Source of the DNA: Roseomonas nitratireducens
GTDB lineage: Bacteria; Pseudomonadota; Alphaproteobacteria; Acetobacterales; Acetobacteraceae
Assembly (NCBI RefSeq): GCF_017813355.1
Contig: NZ_JAGIYZ010000001.1
Coordinates: 248,001-312,000 of the forward strand
Length of the DNA: 64,000 bases
Reading direction: 5' to 3'
Shown: piece by piece, positions 1 through 8,145 of the stretch
How the letters are laid out: every line of letters begins with the position of its first letter
Position numbering within the stretch: the stretch's first letter is position 1
Notes under the pieces: generated by a model
Database searches by the model: none
Told to the model about the DNA's origin: nothing
The model's input: the letters and a program-made list of their open reading frames with translations, nothing else
Position numbers and translations under genes: made by a program

Positions 1-2434
1 GCGATGCGAGGCCGAACAGATGCTGCGCGCGGGCCTCGAGCGTCGGCACGTCCCGCGCGTAGTCGATCGCGGCGGACCGCCCGGCCGGCAGCGCGAGGCG
101 CGCCGGCAGCGCGGCGTCGAGCGCGCGGCGCTTCTCCCACGGCAGGGCGCCGAGCAGCAGGTCCACGACATCGAGCGCGGCGAGGTCCGCCAGCCTGCTG
201 CGCCCATGCAGCGGCGGGGCGAGCCAGTCCCGCGCGGTCGCCGCCAGCGCCGCGTCCGAGACATCCGGCCAGGCTTCGCCCTCGGCCCGGCGCATCCAGC
301 CGATGCGCGCCTGGGCCTGGCGCGCGGCATCGGTCCAGCGCAGGTCGCGCAGGGACCGCTCGGCGGCGGCGTCGGCGAGGGCGATCGCGACCGCCTCCGG
401 GTCGGCATGGGGCAGCGTCGCTTCCTCGAGCACCAGCGGGCCGAACATCAGGCGGCGGCGGGCCACCACGGCGTTGGTGCGGGCGTCGAAGGCGGCCCCT
501 TCCTCCCGCCGCAGCCGTTCGGGGAAGCGGGCTTCCAGCACGGCGCGGTCGATCCGCGCCGCCATGCGGATGCGCGCTTCCGTCCCCTGCAAGGCGAGGT
601 CGGCGACGGCGAGCAGCGGTGCGCGGGCCAGCGGGTCGGTCGCCGGCAGCCGCGCCCCCTGGCCGGAGGCAAGCCGGAAGGCGCCGTCCATCGCGCCGCG
701 CTTGGCCGCGATCCGGTCCGGGAACCCGGCCGCGAGCAGCGCGCCGGCATCGCCTTCCGGATAGACGTCGCCATGCACGCGCAACCGCCGGCGGTGCAGC
801 GCGGCGGCGCGGCGGATGCGGTGCAGCGTCGCGCGGTCCGCATCCGCGCGATCGGCGCCGTGCAGCAGGTCGAGCCGCAGCTGCACGTCCGATGGCGCCT
901 CCCGCTCGCGGATCGGGTCCCGTTCCTCGAGCAGCGCGGCGAGGTCCGCGGCCAGCGCGCGTTCCCCGTCATCCACCGCGGCGACGAGCATGCGCGCGAG
1001 GCGCGGATGGGTGCCGAGCCGCGCCATGCGCCGCCCGGTCTCGGTGATCCGCCCGGCCGCGTCCAGCGCATCGAGGTCGCCCAGCAGCGCGCGCGCCGCC
1101 TTGACCGCGCCCGCCGGCGGCGGGTCGAGAAAGGCCATCGCCGCCGGATCCGCGCCCCAGCCGGCGCAGTCGAGCACGAGGGAGGACAGCTCGCTCTCGA
1201 GCATCTCCGGCCGGTCGGCGAGCGGCAGGCCGCGATGCAGCGCTTCCGACCACAGGCGGATCGCGACGCCCGGCGCGGTGCGGCCCGCGCGGCCGGCGCG
1301 CTGGTCCGCCGCGGCGCGGCTGATGCGCACGGTCACCAGGCGCGACAGGCCGCTCGCGGCATCGAGCCGCGGCGCGCGGCGGAAGCCGCCATCGACGACG
1401 ATGCGCACGCCGGGGACGGTCAGCGACGTCTCCGCGATGGAGGTCGCGAGCACCACCTTGCGCCGCCCGTCGGGCGCGGGGTTCAGCGCGATGTCCTGTT
1501 CGGCCGGCGGCAATTCGCCGTGCAGCGGCACGACCAGCGCGTCGATGCCCGCGAGGCGTTCCTGCGTGCGCCTTATCTCCCCCCAGCCGGGCAGGAAGCA
1601 CAGCGCGTCGCCGGGATGCTCGCGCAGCGCGTCGCGCACGGCCGCGGCCATCGCCTCCGGCAGGTCGCGGGCGTCGGCGAGGTCGCGCGCGCGGTGGCGC
1701 GTCTCGACCGGGTATGCGCGGCCGAGGCTTTCGATGACGGGCGCGGAGGCATCCGGTCCGATCGGCGCAGCGCCGAAGGGCGCGGAGCCGTGAATCGGCC
1801 CGGCACTCGCATCCGGTCCGATCGGTGAAGCGCCGAAGGGCGCGGAGCCGTGAATCGGCCCGGTTCCCATATCCGGTCCGATCGGTGGAGCGCCGAAGGG
1901 CGCGGAGCCGTGAATCGGCCCGGCACCCATGAGCCTCGCGAAGGCCGCGCCGTCGATCGTCGCGGACATCGCCAGCAGCCGCAGCTCCGGCCGCAGGTTC
2001 GCCTGCAGGTCGAGGCAAAGGGCGAGCGCGAGGTCCGTGTCGATGTTGCGCTCATGCGCCTCGTCGAACAGCACCGCCGCGACGCCATCCAGGCCGGGGT
2101 CGGATTGCAGGCGGCGCACCAGCAGGCCCTCGGTCACCACCTCCACCCGCGTGCGGTCGGAAAAGGCGCGGTCGAGCCGCGTGGCCAGGCCGATCGTCCC
2201 GCCGGGCGCGCTTTCCCCCACCATCTCCGCCATGCGGCGGGCGGCGGCGCGGGCGGCGACGCGGCGGGGTTCGAGCACAAGGATACGGCCGCCGGCCGCC
2301 CAGGGCTCGTCCTTCAGCACAAGCGGGACGAGCGTCGTTTTGCCGGCGCCCGGGGGGGCCACGAGCACGGCGTTGGAGCCGGCGTGCAAGGCGGCGATGA
2401 GCGCCGGGAGGGCTTCCTCGACGGGGAGGGTCAT
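1..2434 (-). CDS. hrpB: ATP-dependent helicase HrpB (C-terminus cut by window edge)
   Basis: DEAH-box superfamily 2 helicase of the HrpB type, a presumed RNA helicase in the cytoplasm. About 811 codons are visible from ATG 2434 and the end lies beyond base 1. Walker A GAGKT is at residues 29-33, the DEAH box at 124-127 (followed by ERN) and motif III SAT at 157-159. Further on is the arginine-finger region with QRAGRAGRTAPG. Residues 172-231 are three 20-residue repeats absent from the family consensus, placed between motif III and the conserved SLGRAYPVE segment; the frame stays open. A GC-rich hairpin abuts the ATG and no good ribosome binding site is seen, so the start is family-guided. 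The racemase gene lies just upstream on the same strand. Confidence 0.93.
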   Translation of the reverse strand, partial: MTLPVEEALPALIAALHAGSNAVLVAPPGAGKTTLVPLVLKDEPWAAGGRILVLEPRRVAARAAARRMAEMVGESAPGGTIGLATRLDRAFSDRTRVEVVTEGLLVRRLQSDPGLDGVAAVLFDEAHERNIDTDLALALCLDLQANLRPELRLLAMSATIDGAAFARLMGAGPIHGSAPFGAPPIGPDMGTGPIHGSAPFGASPIGPDASAGPIHGSAPFGAAPIGPDASAPVIESLGRAYPVETRHRARDLADARDLPEAMAAAVRDALREHPGDALCFLPGWGEIRRTQERLAGIDALVVPLHGELPPAEQDIALNPAPDGRRKVVLATSIAETSLTVPGVRIVVDGGFRRAPRLDAASGLSRLVTVRISRAAADQRAGRAGRTAPGVAIRLWSEALHRGLPLADRPEMLESELSSLVLDCAGWGADPAAMAFLDPPPAGAVKAARALLGDLDALDAAGRITETGRRMARLGTHPRLARMLVAAVDDGERALAADLAALLEERDPIREREAPSDVQLRLDLLHGADRADADRATLHRIRRAAALHRRRLRVHGDVYPEGDAGALLAAGFPDRIAAKRGAMDGAFRLASGQGARLPATDPLARAPLLAVADLALQGTEARIRMAARIDRAVLEARFPERLRREEGAAFDARTNAVVARRRLMFGPLVLEEATLPHADPEAVAIALADAAAERSLRDLRWTDAARQAQARIGWMRRAEGEAWPDVSDAALAATARDWLAPPLHGRSRLADLAALDVVDLLLGALPWEKRRALDAALPARLALPAGRSAAIDYARDVPTLEARAQHLFGLAS
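1742..1921 (-). repeat. 3 x 60-bp in-frame tandem repeat inside hrpB
   Basis: Three head-to-tail 60-bp units differ at only a few bases. Read in the hrpB frame each encodes GPIHGSAPFGA-x-PIGPD plus three variable residues. The unit is a multiple of three and has no in-frame stop, so the helicase stays open. The core contains gcgcc-gaag-ggcgc, a small hairpin. The insertion follows residue 171, in a loop between motif III and the next conserved block. Confidence 0.93.
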
Positions 2435-2482
2435 GCGGGGGCGCCGCCCCCGCGCCCTCGCCAAAGGCCGAAGGGCCTTCGG
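2435..2482. terminator. Double GC hairpin between racemase gene and hrpB
   Basis: Two perfect inverted repeats: an 8-bp stem at 2435-2442/2446-2453 and a 7-bp stem at 2468-2474/2476-2482. There is no T-tract. The arrangement (AAGGCC-type hairpin, about 15 bases, then GGGGGC-type hairpin) recurs at 36211-36267, so this is probably a family of 3'-end elements. The first stem touches the hrpB start codon and could also limit its translation. Confidence 0.5.
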
Positions 2483-2492
2483 AAACCGGGAC

Positions 2493-3230
2493 TCAAGCGA
2501 AGCACCGGGCCAGGGACGGGTCGATGCCGAGCATGGGGGCCTGCGCGGCGGGCGCACCGCGCGGCGCGCGGCCGCCCAGCGCGGCGGAAAGGGCGCAGTC
2601 GAAACTGTCCAGCACCGGCACGCCGGCCAGGGGCGCGACACGCGGGGCGAGGCCCGCAAGCCCCGCGCCGCCCAGCACCACCACGCCGGCGCCATCGGCC
2701 GCAGCGGCGCGCGCGGCCTCGGCCAGCAGGGCCACGGCGCCGTCCGGGTCGCGCGCGATCATGTCGCCCGTCGGCGTCACGCCGCGCACCATCACCCGGT
2801 CCGGGCCGAAGCCGCGCACCCGCGCGAATTCCTCCAGCATCGGCACCCAGAGCGCGCCGCCGGTCAGCAGCGCGACCCGCGGCGCGCGCGCGAGGCCGGC
2901 GGCGATCGACGCCTCCGCCATGCCCACGATGGGCAGCGGGAACACTTCGCGCGCGGCCTCGATGCCAGGTTCCCCGAAGCAGGCGATCAGCGCTGCATCG
3001 AAGCCCGCTTCGTTCGCCGGACCCAGATTCGCGGCCAGGCCCGCCAGCACGGCGTGGGAGGCGATGGCGACCGCCGCGCGCGTCGATATGTAGCGCGCGC
3101 CGAAGGGCGCGGTGGCGGGCACCACCTGCGCCGCCGGCAGGCCGAGGCGCGGGATCGCCTCCTCCGCCAGGGCGGCGAGCCGCGCGGTGATGCCGGAATC
3201 CGTGTTGCCGTTGAGCAGGAGCAGGCGCAT
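2493..3230 (-). CDS. Asp/Glu/hydantoin racemase family protein, second catalytic Cys replaced
   Basis: A 245-residue protein of the aspartate/glutamate/hydantoin racemase superfamily. The start at 3230 is chosen because MRLLLLNGNTD matches the family N-terminus; upstream in-frame codons look non-coding. The first catalytic cysteine is present (ACFGEPG, Cys84). At the position of the second, usually LGCAGM, the sequence reads LGGAGL, so Gly188 replaces Cys. Two-base racemisation is therefore doubtful. A decarboxylase-like or isomerase role, as in single-Cys relatives such as arylmalonate decarboxylase, is possible. It is divergent from the ABC binding-protein gene at 3488, which may share its regulation. 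Confidence 0.8.
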   Translation of the reverse strand: MRLLLLNGNTDSGITARLAALAEEAIPRLGLPAAQVVPATAPFGARYISTRAAVAIASHAVLAGLAANLGPANEAGFDAALIACFGEPGIEAAREVFPLPIVGMAEASIAAGLARAPRVALLTGGALWVPMLEEFARVRGFGPDRVMVRGVTPTGDMIARDPDGAVALLAEAARAAAADGAGVVVLGGAGLAGLAPRVAPLAGVPVLDSFDCALSAALGGRAPRGAPAAQAPMLGIDPSLARCFA

Positions 3231-3487
3231 GCGCGGTGGATCAGCATGCCTGGGGCGGCGCGGCAAGGCCGGCCCGGCCCCGCCCGCCACGAAAACGGGC
3301 GTTCTGCCATTCCCCTAGGCAAGACGATCCGGGTCCGGTGTAGCATCCCGCCACGCGGCGGATGGCACGGCCCTTGCTGCATCGCAGCCCCGGACGGCAC
3401 GCGACTGGGCGCCGTCCGGCGGGGCGTGGCGGCGAAGAAGGCCCGGTCCCGTCGCCGGGGGGAATCGCCACTGGAGGACATGGCACA

Positions 3488-5104
3488 ATGAAGTTGCGAC
3501 GTTTCCTGCTGACCGCCTGCCTTGCGGCCCTGCCGCTGGTGGCGGCCGCCCCTGCCATGGCGCAGGGCACCATCCGCATCGGCATGACCGCGGCCGACAT
3601 CCCGCTGACCAACGGCCAGCCCGACCAGGGCTTCGAGGGCAACCGCTTCACCGGCATCCCGCTGTTCGACAGCCTGACCATGTGGGACCTCTCGGCGGCC
3701 GACCGGCCGTCCGTGGTGATCCCCGGCCTCGCCACCGAATGGCGCGTCGATCCGAACGACCGCACGCGCTGGATCTTCACGCTGCGCCGCGGCGTGCGCT
3801 TCCACGACGGGTCCGAGTTCAACGCCGACGCCGTGGTGTGGAACGTGCGCAAGGTGCTCGACCGGGAGGCGCCGCACTTCGACCCCCGCCAGGTCGGCGT
3901 GACCGCCACGCGCATGCCGACCCTGCGCCGCGCGGAGAAGATCGACGACCACACCGTCGCGCTCTTCACCAGCGAGCCGGACAGCCTGCTGCCGATCAAC
4001 CTGACCAACCTGTTCATGGCATCCCCCACCCAGTGGCAGCGCTTCCGGGATGCGAACCCGACGGCCGAGGCCGCCTGGAACGCCTTCGCGCGGGAGCCGT
4101 CCGGCACCGGGCCCTTCCGCGTGACGCGCTTCGTGCCGCGTGAGCGGCTGGAGATGGCGCGCAACGACAACTACTGGGGCACCAAGGCGCGGGCCGAACG
4201 GATCGTGCTGCTGCCGATCCCCGAGGCGAATGCGCGCACCGCCGCGCTGCTGTCGAACCAGGTGGACTGGATCGAGGCGCCGGCGCCGGACGCCATCCCG
4301 CAGCTGCGGTCGCGCGGCATGGCCATCACGTCCAACGCGCAGCCGCATGTCTGGCCGTGGCAGCCCTGCTTCGCCGAAGGCTCGCCGCTGCGCGACGTGC
4401 GCGTGCGCCGGGCGCTCAACCTCGCCATCGACCGCGAGGGGCTGCGCACGCTGCTCGGCGGCATGATGGCGGTCCCCGTCGGCACGGTGCCGGAAGGCCA
4501 TCCCTGGTGGGGCAATCCGAGCTTCCGCATCCGCACCGACAAGGCCGAGGCGCGCCGCCTGCTGGCCGAGGCCGGCTACGGCCCGAACCGGCCGCTGAAC
4601 CTGCGCGTGCAGATCTCGGCCTCGGGGTCGGGCCAGATGCAGCCGCTGCCGATGAACGAGTTCGTGCAGCAGGAGCTGAAGGAAGTCGGCGTCAACGTCG
4701 AGTTCGACGTGATCGAGTGGAACGCGCTGTTCACCAACTGGCGCAATGGCTGCCAGCACGCCTCGGCGCGCGGGGCGCATGCTACCAACGTCTCCTTCGC
4801 CGCCATGGACCCTTTCTTCGCCATGGTGCGCTTCTGGGATTCGAAGATGGCGCCGCCGGTGTCGAACAACTGGGGCCACTTCAACGACCCGCGCTTCGAC
4901 GAGATGATCCGCGTCGCGCGCAACACCTTCGACGCGGCGGAACGCGACGCGGCGCTCGCCCGCCTGCACGCGGCCGGCGTGGACGAGGCGCTGTTCATCT
5001 GGATCGCGCATGACGTGTCGCCGCGTGCGATGTCCCCGCGCATCCGCGGCTACGTGCAGCCGCAATCCTGGTTCGTTGACCTTCGGCTGCCCTACGTTCA
5101 ATGA
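3488..5104 (+). CDS. ABC transporter substrate-binding protein, family 5 (peptide/nickel type)
   Basis: A 538-residue periplasmic solute-binding protein. A Sec signal peptide covers residues 1 to about 24, ending AMA-QG. The family-5 core includes RWIFTLRRGVRFHDG and later LSPRAMSPRIRGYVQPQSWF. The ATG at 3488 is preferred over an in-frame upstream ATG at 3362 because it gives a clean signal peptide and has GGAGG about 10 bases upstream. The two downstream permease genes make an importer for an oligopeptide or similar organic solute; the ligand cannot be predicted. Proteins at 46402 and 48103 are close paralogs, sharing the GMTA-x-D(I/V)P opening. No ATPase gene follows. Confidence 0.93.
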   Translation: MKLRRFLLTACLAALPLVAAAPAMAQGTIRIGMTAADIPLTNGQPDQGFEGNRFTGIPLFDSLTMWDLSAADRPSVVIPGLATEWRVDPNDRTRWIFTLRRGVRFHDGSEFNADAVVWNVRKVLDREAPHFDPRQVGVTATRMPTLRRAEKIDDHTVALFTSEPDSLLPINLTNLFMASPTQWQRFRDANPTAEAAWNAFAREPSGTGPFRVTRFVPRERLEMARNDNYWGTKARAERIVLLPIPEANARTAALLSNQVDWIEAPAPDAIPQLRSRGMAITSNAQPHVWPWQPCFAEGSPLRDVRVRRALNLAIDREGLRTLLGGMMAVPVGTVPEGHPWWGNPSFRIRTDKAEARRLLAEAGYGPNRPLNLRVQISASGSGQMQPLPMNEFVQQELKEVGVNVEFDVIEWNALFTNWRNGCQHASARGAHATNVSFAAMDPFFAMVRFWDSKMAPPVSNNWGHFNDPRFDEMIRVARNTFDAAERDAALARLHAAGVDEALFIWIAHDVSPRAMSPRIRGYVQPQSWFVDLRLPYVQ

Positions 5105-5110
5105 CGCATT

Positions 5111-5171
5111 CCCCGGGTGGGGTCCCATCCCGGGGGCTTGGTTCCGCCCGCCGCGGCCGTGCCGCGGCGGG
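5111..5171 (+). promoter_or_regulatory. Two stem-loops between binding-protein and permease genes
   Basis: Perfect inverted repeats at 5111-5117/5129-5135 (7 bp) and 5147-5157/5161-5171 (11 bp, 3-base loop) lie in the 88-base gap. Such structures in binding-protein operons commonly stabilise the 5' message or attenuate read-through, so that the binding protein is made in excess over the permeases. That role is inferred from position. The second stem ends about 20 bases before the permease ATG. Confidence 0.55.
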
Positions 5172-5192
5172 GCTTCTTGAGGGGATGAGCGG

Positions 5193-6146
5193 ATGTTCTT
5201 CTACCTGATCAGGCGCATCCTCTACGCGATCCCGATCGCGCTGGCGGTCGGGTTCGTCTGCTTCATGCTGGTGCAGATCGCGCCGGGCGACCCGATCAAC
5301 GCCATCGTGCCGGCCGATGCGCCGGGCGACGTGGTCGAGCAGGTGCGGCGCGACTACGGGCTCGACAAGCCGCTGCCGGTGCAGTTCGGCATCTGGCTGA
5401 TGAAGGTGGTGCAGGGCGACCTCGGGCGCTCGCTCGCGACCGGGCGGAGCGTCTGGTCGGACCTGTCCTCGGCCATCTCCAACACGCTGATGCTCGCGCT
5501 CGTCGCCTCGATGATCGGCTTCGTCCTGGGCTGCATCCTGGGCGGGCTGGCGGGCACCTTCCGCGGATCGATCATCGACCGCGCGGCCGTCACGATCGCG
5601 GTCGCCGGCGTCTCCGTGCCGCATTACTGGCTCGGCATGGTGCTGGTGGTGATCTTCTCGGTGCAGCTGAACTGGCTGCCGGCGATGGGCGCGGGCCCGG
5701 GCGGGTCGGCCGACTGGGTCTGGAACTGGGAGCACATGCAGCACCTGGTGCTGCCCGCGGTGACGCTCGCGGTGATCCCGATGGGCATCGTCACGCGCAC
5801 GGTGCGCGGCATCATCGCCGAGATCATGAACCAGGAATTCGTCACCGCGCTGCGCGGCAAGGGGCTGACGCGGGCGGGGATCTTCCTGCACGTGGTCAAG
5901 AACGCCGCGCCGAACGCGCTGGCCGTGATGGGCCTGCAGCTGGGCTACCTGATGGGCGGGTCGATCCTGGTGGAGACCGTCTTCTCCTGGCCGGGCACCG
6001 GGCTGCTGCTGAACAACGCGATCTTCCAGCGCGACCTGCCGGTGCTGCAGGGCACCATCCTGGTGCTGGCGATGTTCTTCGTCGCTCTGAACCTGGCGGT
6101 GGACCTGGTGCAGACGGCACTCGATCCCAGGATCAAGCGCGCGTGA
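5193..6146 (+). CDS. ABC transporter permease, DppB/OppB type
   Basis: A 317-residue inner-membrane permease with about six transmembrane segments. It begins with the DppB-type N-terminus (YLIRRILYAIP) and carries the APGDP motif near residues 30-34. The EAA-like cytoplasmic loop that contacts the ATPase is ALRGKGLTRAGIFLHVVKNA near residues 220-240. The C-terminus DPRIKRA is typical. It lies between the binding protein at 3488 and the second permease at 6214, with which it should form the heterodimeric channel. The last 17 bases belong to an imperfect tandem repeat that continues past the stop. Confidence 0.93.
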   Translation: MFFYLIRRILYAIPIALAVGFVCFMLVQIAPGDPINAIVPADAPGDVVEQVRRDYGLDKPLPVQFGIWLMKVVQGDLGRSLATGRSVWSDLSSAISNTLMLALVASMIGFVLGCILGGLAGTFRGSIIDRAAVTIAVAGVSVPHYWLGMVLVVIFSVQLNWLPAMGAGPGGSADWVWNWEHMQHLVLPAVTLAVIPMGIVTRTVRGIIAEIMNQEFVTALRGKGLTRAGIFLHVVKNAAPNALAVMGLQLGYLMGGSILVETVFSWPGTGLLLNNAIFQRDLPVLQGTILVLAMFFVALNLAVDLVQTALDPRIKRA

Positions 6147-6195
6147 CCCGCGAACCGGATCAAGCGCGCGCGTTCCGCGTGACGAACCAAGCGCC
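6130..6195 (+). repeat. Imperfect ~27-bp tandem repeat over the DppB-like stop codon
   Basis: GGATCAAGCGCGCG at 6130-6143, ending at the stop TGA, recurs at 6157-6170. CGTGAC and GAACC elements also recur (6142-6156 and 6178-6188), and a third weaker partial copy runs into the next ribosome binding site. The unit therefore contains the last codons and stop of the permease gene. Confidence 0.7.
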
Positions 6196-6213
6196 CCCGA
6201 GGGGAGACGGACC

Positions 6214-7125
6214 ATGAGCACCGCCACCACCCCGACCGCCGCGGAAGCGGAACTCGCCGTCCAGGCGCGGCAGGCCGTCGCGAAGTCCCAAGGCTACTGG
6301 GCCGGCGTCTGGAAGCGGCTGCGCCGCGACCCGGTGACGATCGGCTGCGCGATCGTGCTGCTGGCGATGCTGCTGGTGATCGTCTTCGCGCCGCTGGTCG
6401 CGCCGCACGATCCCTACCAGGGGTCGATGATCCGGCGGCTGCGCGCCATCGGCACGCCGAACTACATCCTCGGCACGGACGAGCTCGGCCGCGACATGCT
6501 GACGCGGCTGATCCATGGCGGGCGGCTGTCCTGGTTCATGGGCATCACGCCGGTTCTGCTGGCCTTCGTGATCGGCACCTTCCTCGGCGTGCTCGCGGGC
6601 TTCGCGGGCGGCAAGGTGAACATGGCGATCATGCGCGTCACGGACGTGTTCTACGCCTTCCCCTCCGTGCTGCTGGCGGTCGCGATCTCGGGCGCGCTGG
6701 GCGCGGGCATCGTGAACGCGATCCTGGCGCTGACGCTGGTGTTCATCCCGCCCATCATCCGCGTGGCGGAGAGCGTGACGACCGGGGTGCGCAACCTCGA
6801 CTTCGTCGATGCGGCGCGCGCTTCGGGCGCTTCGGCCTTCACCATCGTGCGGGTGCATGTGCTGGGCAACGTGCTGGGGCCGATCTTCGTCTATGCGACG
6901 TCGCTGATCAGCGTGTGCATGATCCTCGCATCGGGGCTGTCCTTCCTCGGCCTCGGCACCAAGCCGCCCGAACCCGAGTGGGGGCTGATGCTGAACACGC
7001 TGCGCACGGCGATCTACGTGCAGCCCTGGGTCGCGGTGCTGCCGGGCGTGTGCATCTTCGTCACGTCCATTTGCTTCAACCTGCTGAGCGACGGGCTGCG
7101 GCAGGCGATGGATGTGAAGGGCTGA
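6214..7125 (+). CDS. ABC transporter permease, DppC/OppC type
   Basis: A 303-residue inner-membrane permease with an N-terminal OppC-type region and about six transmembrane segments. Markers are FGTDELGRD-like LGTDELGRDMLTRLIHGGR near residue 90 and the EAA loop FVDAARASGASAFTIVRVHV near residues 190-210. AGGGGAGACGG precedes the ATG. It ends at TGA 7123-7125, which falls in the loop of the first hairpin of a 67-bp tandem repeat. The usual DppD/DppF ATPase genes are absent: the next genes are convergent and encode a GST and glutathione synthetase. The importer must borrow an ATPase from elsewhere. Confidence 0.93.
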   Translation: MSTATTPTAAEAELAVQARQAVAKSQGYWAGVWKRLRRDPVTIGCAIVLLAMLLVIVFAPLVAPHDPYQGSMIRRLRAIGTPNYILGTDELGRDMLTRLIHGGRLSWFMGITPVLLAFVIGTFLGVLAGFAGGKVNMAIMRVTDVFYAFPSVLLAVAISGALGAGIVNAILALTLVFIPPIIRVAESVTTGVRNLDFVDAARASGASAFTIVRVHVLGNVLGPIFVYATSLISVCMILASGLSFLGLGTKPPEPEWGLMLNTLRTAIYVQPWVAVLPGVCIFVTSICFNLLSDGLRQAMDVKG

Positions 7126-7413
7126 GGCCCTTCGCATCCATCGCTGCCATTTGTCTGGCACGCCTTGCGGCGTGACGGATGTGAAGCGCTGAGGCTCTTC
7201 GCATCCATCGCTGTCATTTGTCTGGCACGCCTTGCGGCGTGACGGATGTGAAGGGCTGAGGCTCTTCGCATCCATCGCTGTCATTTGCCTGGCACGCCTT
7301 GCGGCGTGACGGATGTGAAGCGCTGAGGCTCTTCGCATCCATCGCTGTCATTTGTCTGGCACGCCTTGCGGCGTGACGGATGTGAAGGGCTGAGAGCCCT
7401 TTACGCCCATCGC
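7111..7413 (+). repeat. 67-bp tandem repeat, four full units plus a partial
   Basis: Copies start at GATGTGAAG, positions 7111, 7178, 7245, 7312 and 7379, exactly 67 bp apart; the fifth is truncated near 7413. The first unit begins inside the permease gene and includes its stop. Each unit holds two hairpins: a 12-bp stem with TGAG in the loop (7111-7122/7127-7138 in unit 1, one G-U pair) and CACGCC-TTGC-GGCGTG (7159-7174). The whole 332-base gap to the GST gene is this array plus a GC hairpin (GGGGGCGGCGCCCCC) near 7440. Confidence 0.96.
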
Positions 7414-7457
7414 TGGTGTGTTCTTGCCACGGTTCGAGGGGGCGGCGCCCCCGCGCG

Positions 7458-8090
7458 TCACGTCAACCTGGGCGCCACCCAGCGCCGGAACCCCGGCCTT
7501 TCGCCCAGCGTCGCGTACCAGGCCGCGAGCGCGGGCAGCACGGGCATGCCCTCCACCCGCACCTCCTCCCCGAACCAGCGCCGCGCGTAGCAGCCCAGCA
7601 CGATGTCCGCGATCGTCATCGTCGCGCCGTCGATATACGGCCCGCCATGCTTGGCGATATGCGCATCCAGCATCGTCCAGCAGGCGCCGGCGGCCTTCAT
7701 CGCCGCCATCACGGACGCCATGTCGCGCTTGTCCGCCGGCGTGCGCACCAGGCCCCAGAACAGGTTCCGCTCCGCGGGGCCGAGCGTGGAGAACTGCCAG
7801 TCCATCCAGCGGTCGGCCGAAGCCCGCGCCGCCGGATCGGCCGGGTACAGCGCGCTGCCATGCTTCATCGCGAGGTAGCGCAGGATGGAGTTCGATTCCC
7901 ACAGCACGAAGCCGCCATCCTCGATGGTCGGCACGCGCCCGTTCGGGTTCATCGCGCGATAATCCGGCGTGTCGACCACGCCATGCTCCATGCCGGCCTC
8001 GGCGCGCTCATAGGGCGCGCCGACCTCCTCGAGCATCCAGAGCACCTTCTTGACGTTGACCGAGTTCACCCGGCCCCAGAGCTTCAGCAT
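7458..8090 (-). CDS. Glutathione S-transferase family protein
   Basis: A 210-residue cytosolic GST. The N-terminal thioredoxin-like domain (residues 1 to about 80) has the cis-proline segment GRVPTIEDG and the glutathione gamma-glutamyl-binding motif WESNSILRYLA near 64-74. The C-terminal helical domain has the capping motif TIADIVLG near 160. The catalytic residue near the start is probably one of Ser10/Asn12. It lies 100 bases downstream of glutathione synthetase on the same strand, separated by a hairpin repeat, which suggests a linked role in glutathione-dependent detoxification. The substrate is unknown. Confidence 0.92.
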   Translation of the reverse strand: MLKLWGRVNSVNVKKVLWMLEEVGAPYERAEAGMEHGVVDTPDYRAMNPNGRVPTIEDGGFVLWESNSILRYLAMKHGSALYPADPAARASADRWMDWQFSTLGPAERNLFWGLVRTPADKRDMASVMAAMKAAGACWTMLDAHIAKHGGPYIDGATMTIADIVLGCYARRWFGEEVRVEGMPVLPALAAWYATLGERPGFRRWVAPRLT

Positions 8091-8145
8091 GGCGTTCCTC
8101 CGCGCACGGAAAGACGGGGCAGGGCACCTCCCCCGAATCCCCCGC

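Noticed and set aside
1742-1921. Frameshifted or pseudogene hrpB
   Set aside because: The 60-bp units are a multiple of three and the helicase frame continues with conserved motifs on both sides.
7111-7413. CRISPR array
   Set aside because: The whole 67-bp unit repeats with no variable spacers and no cas genes are near; it is a tandem repeat.
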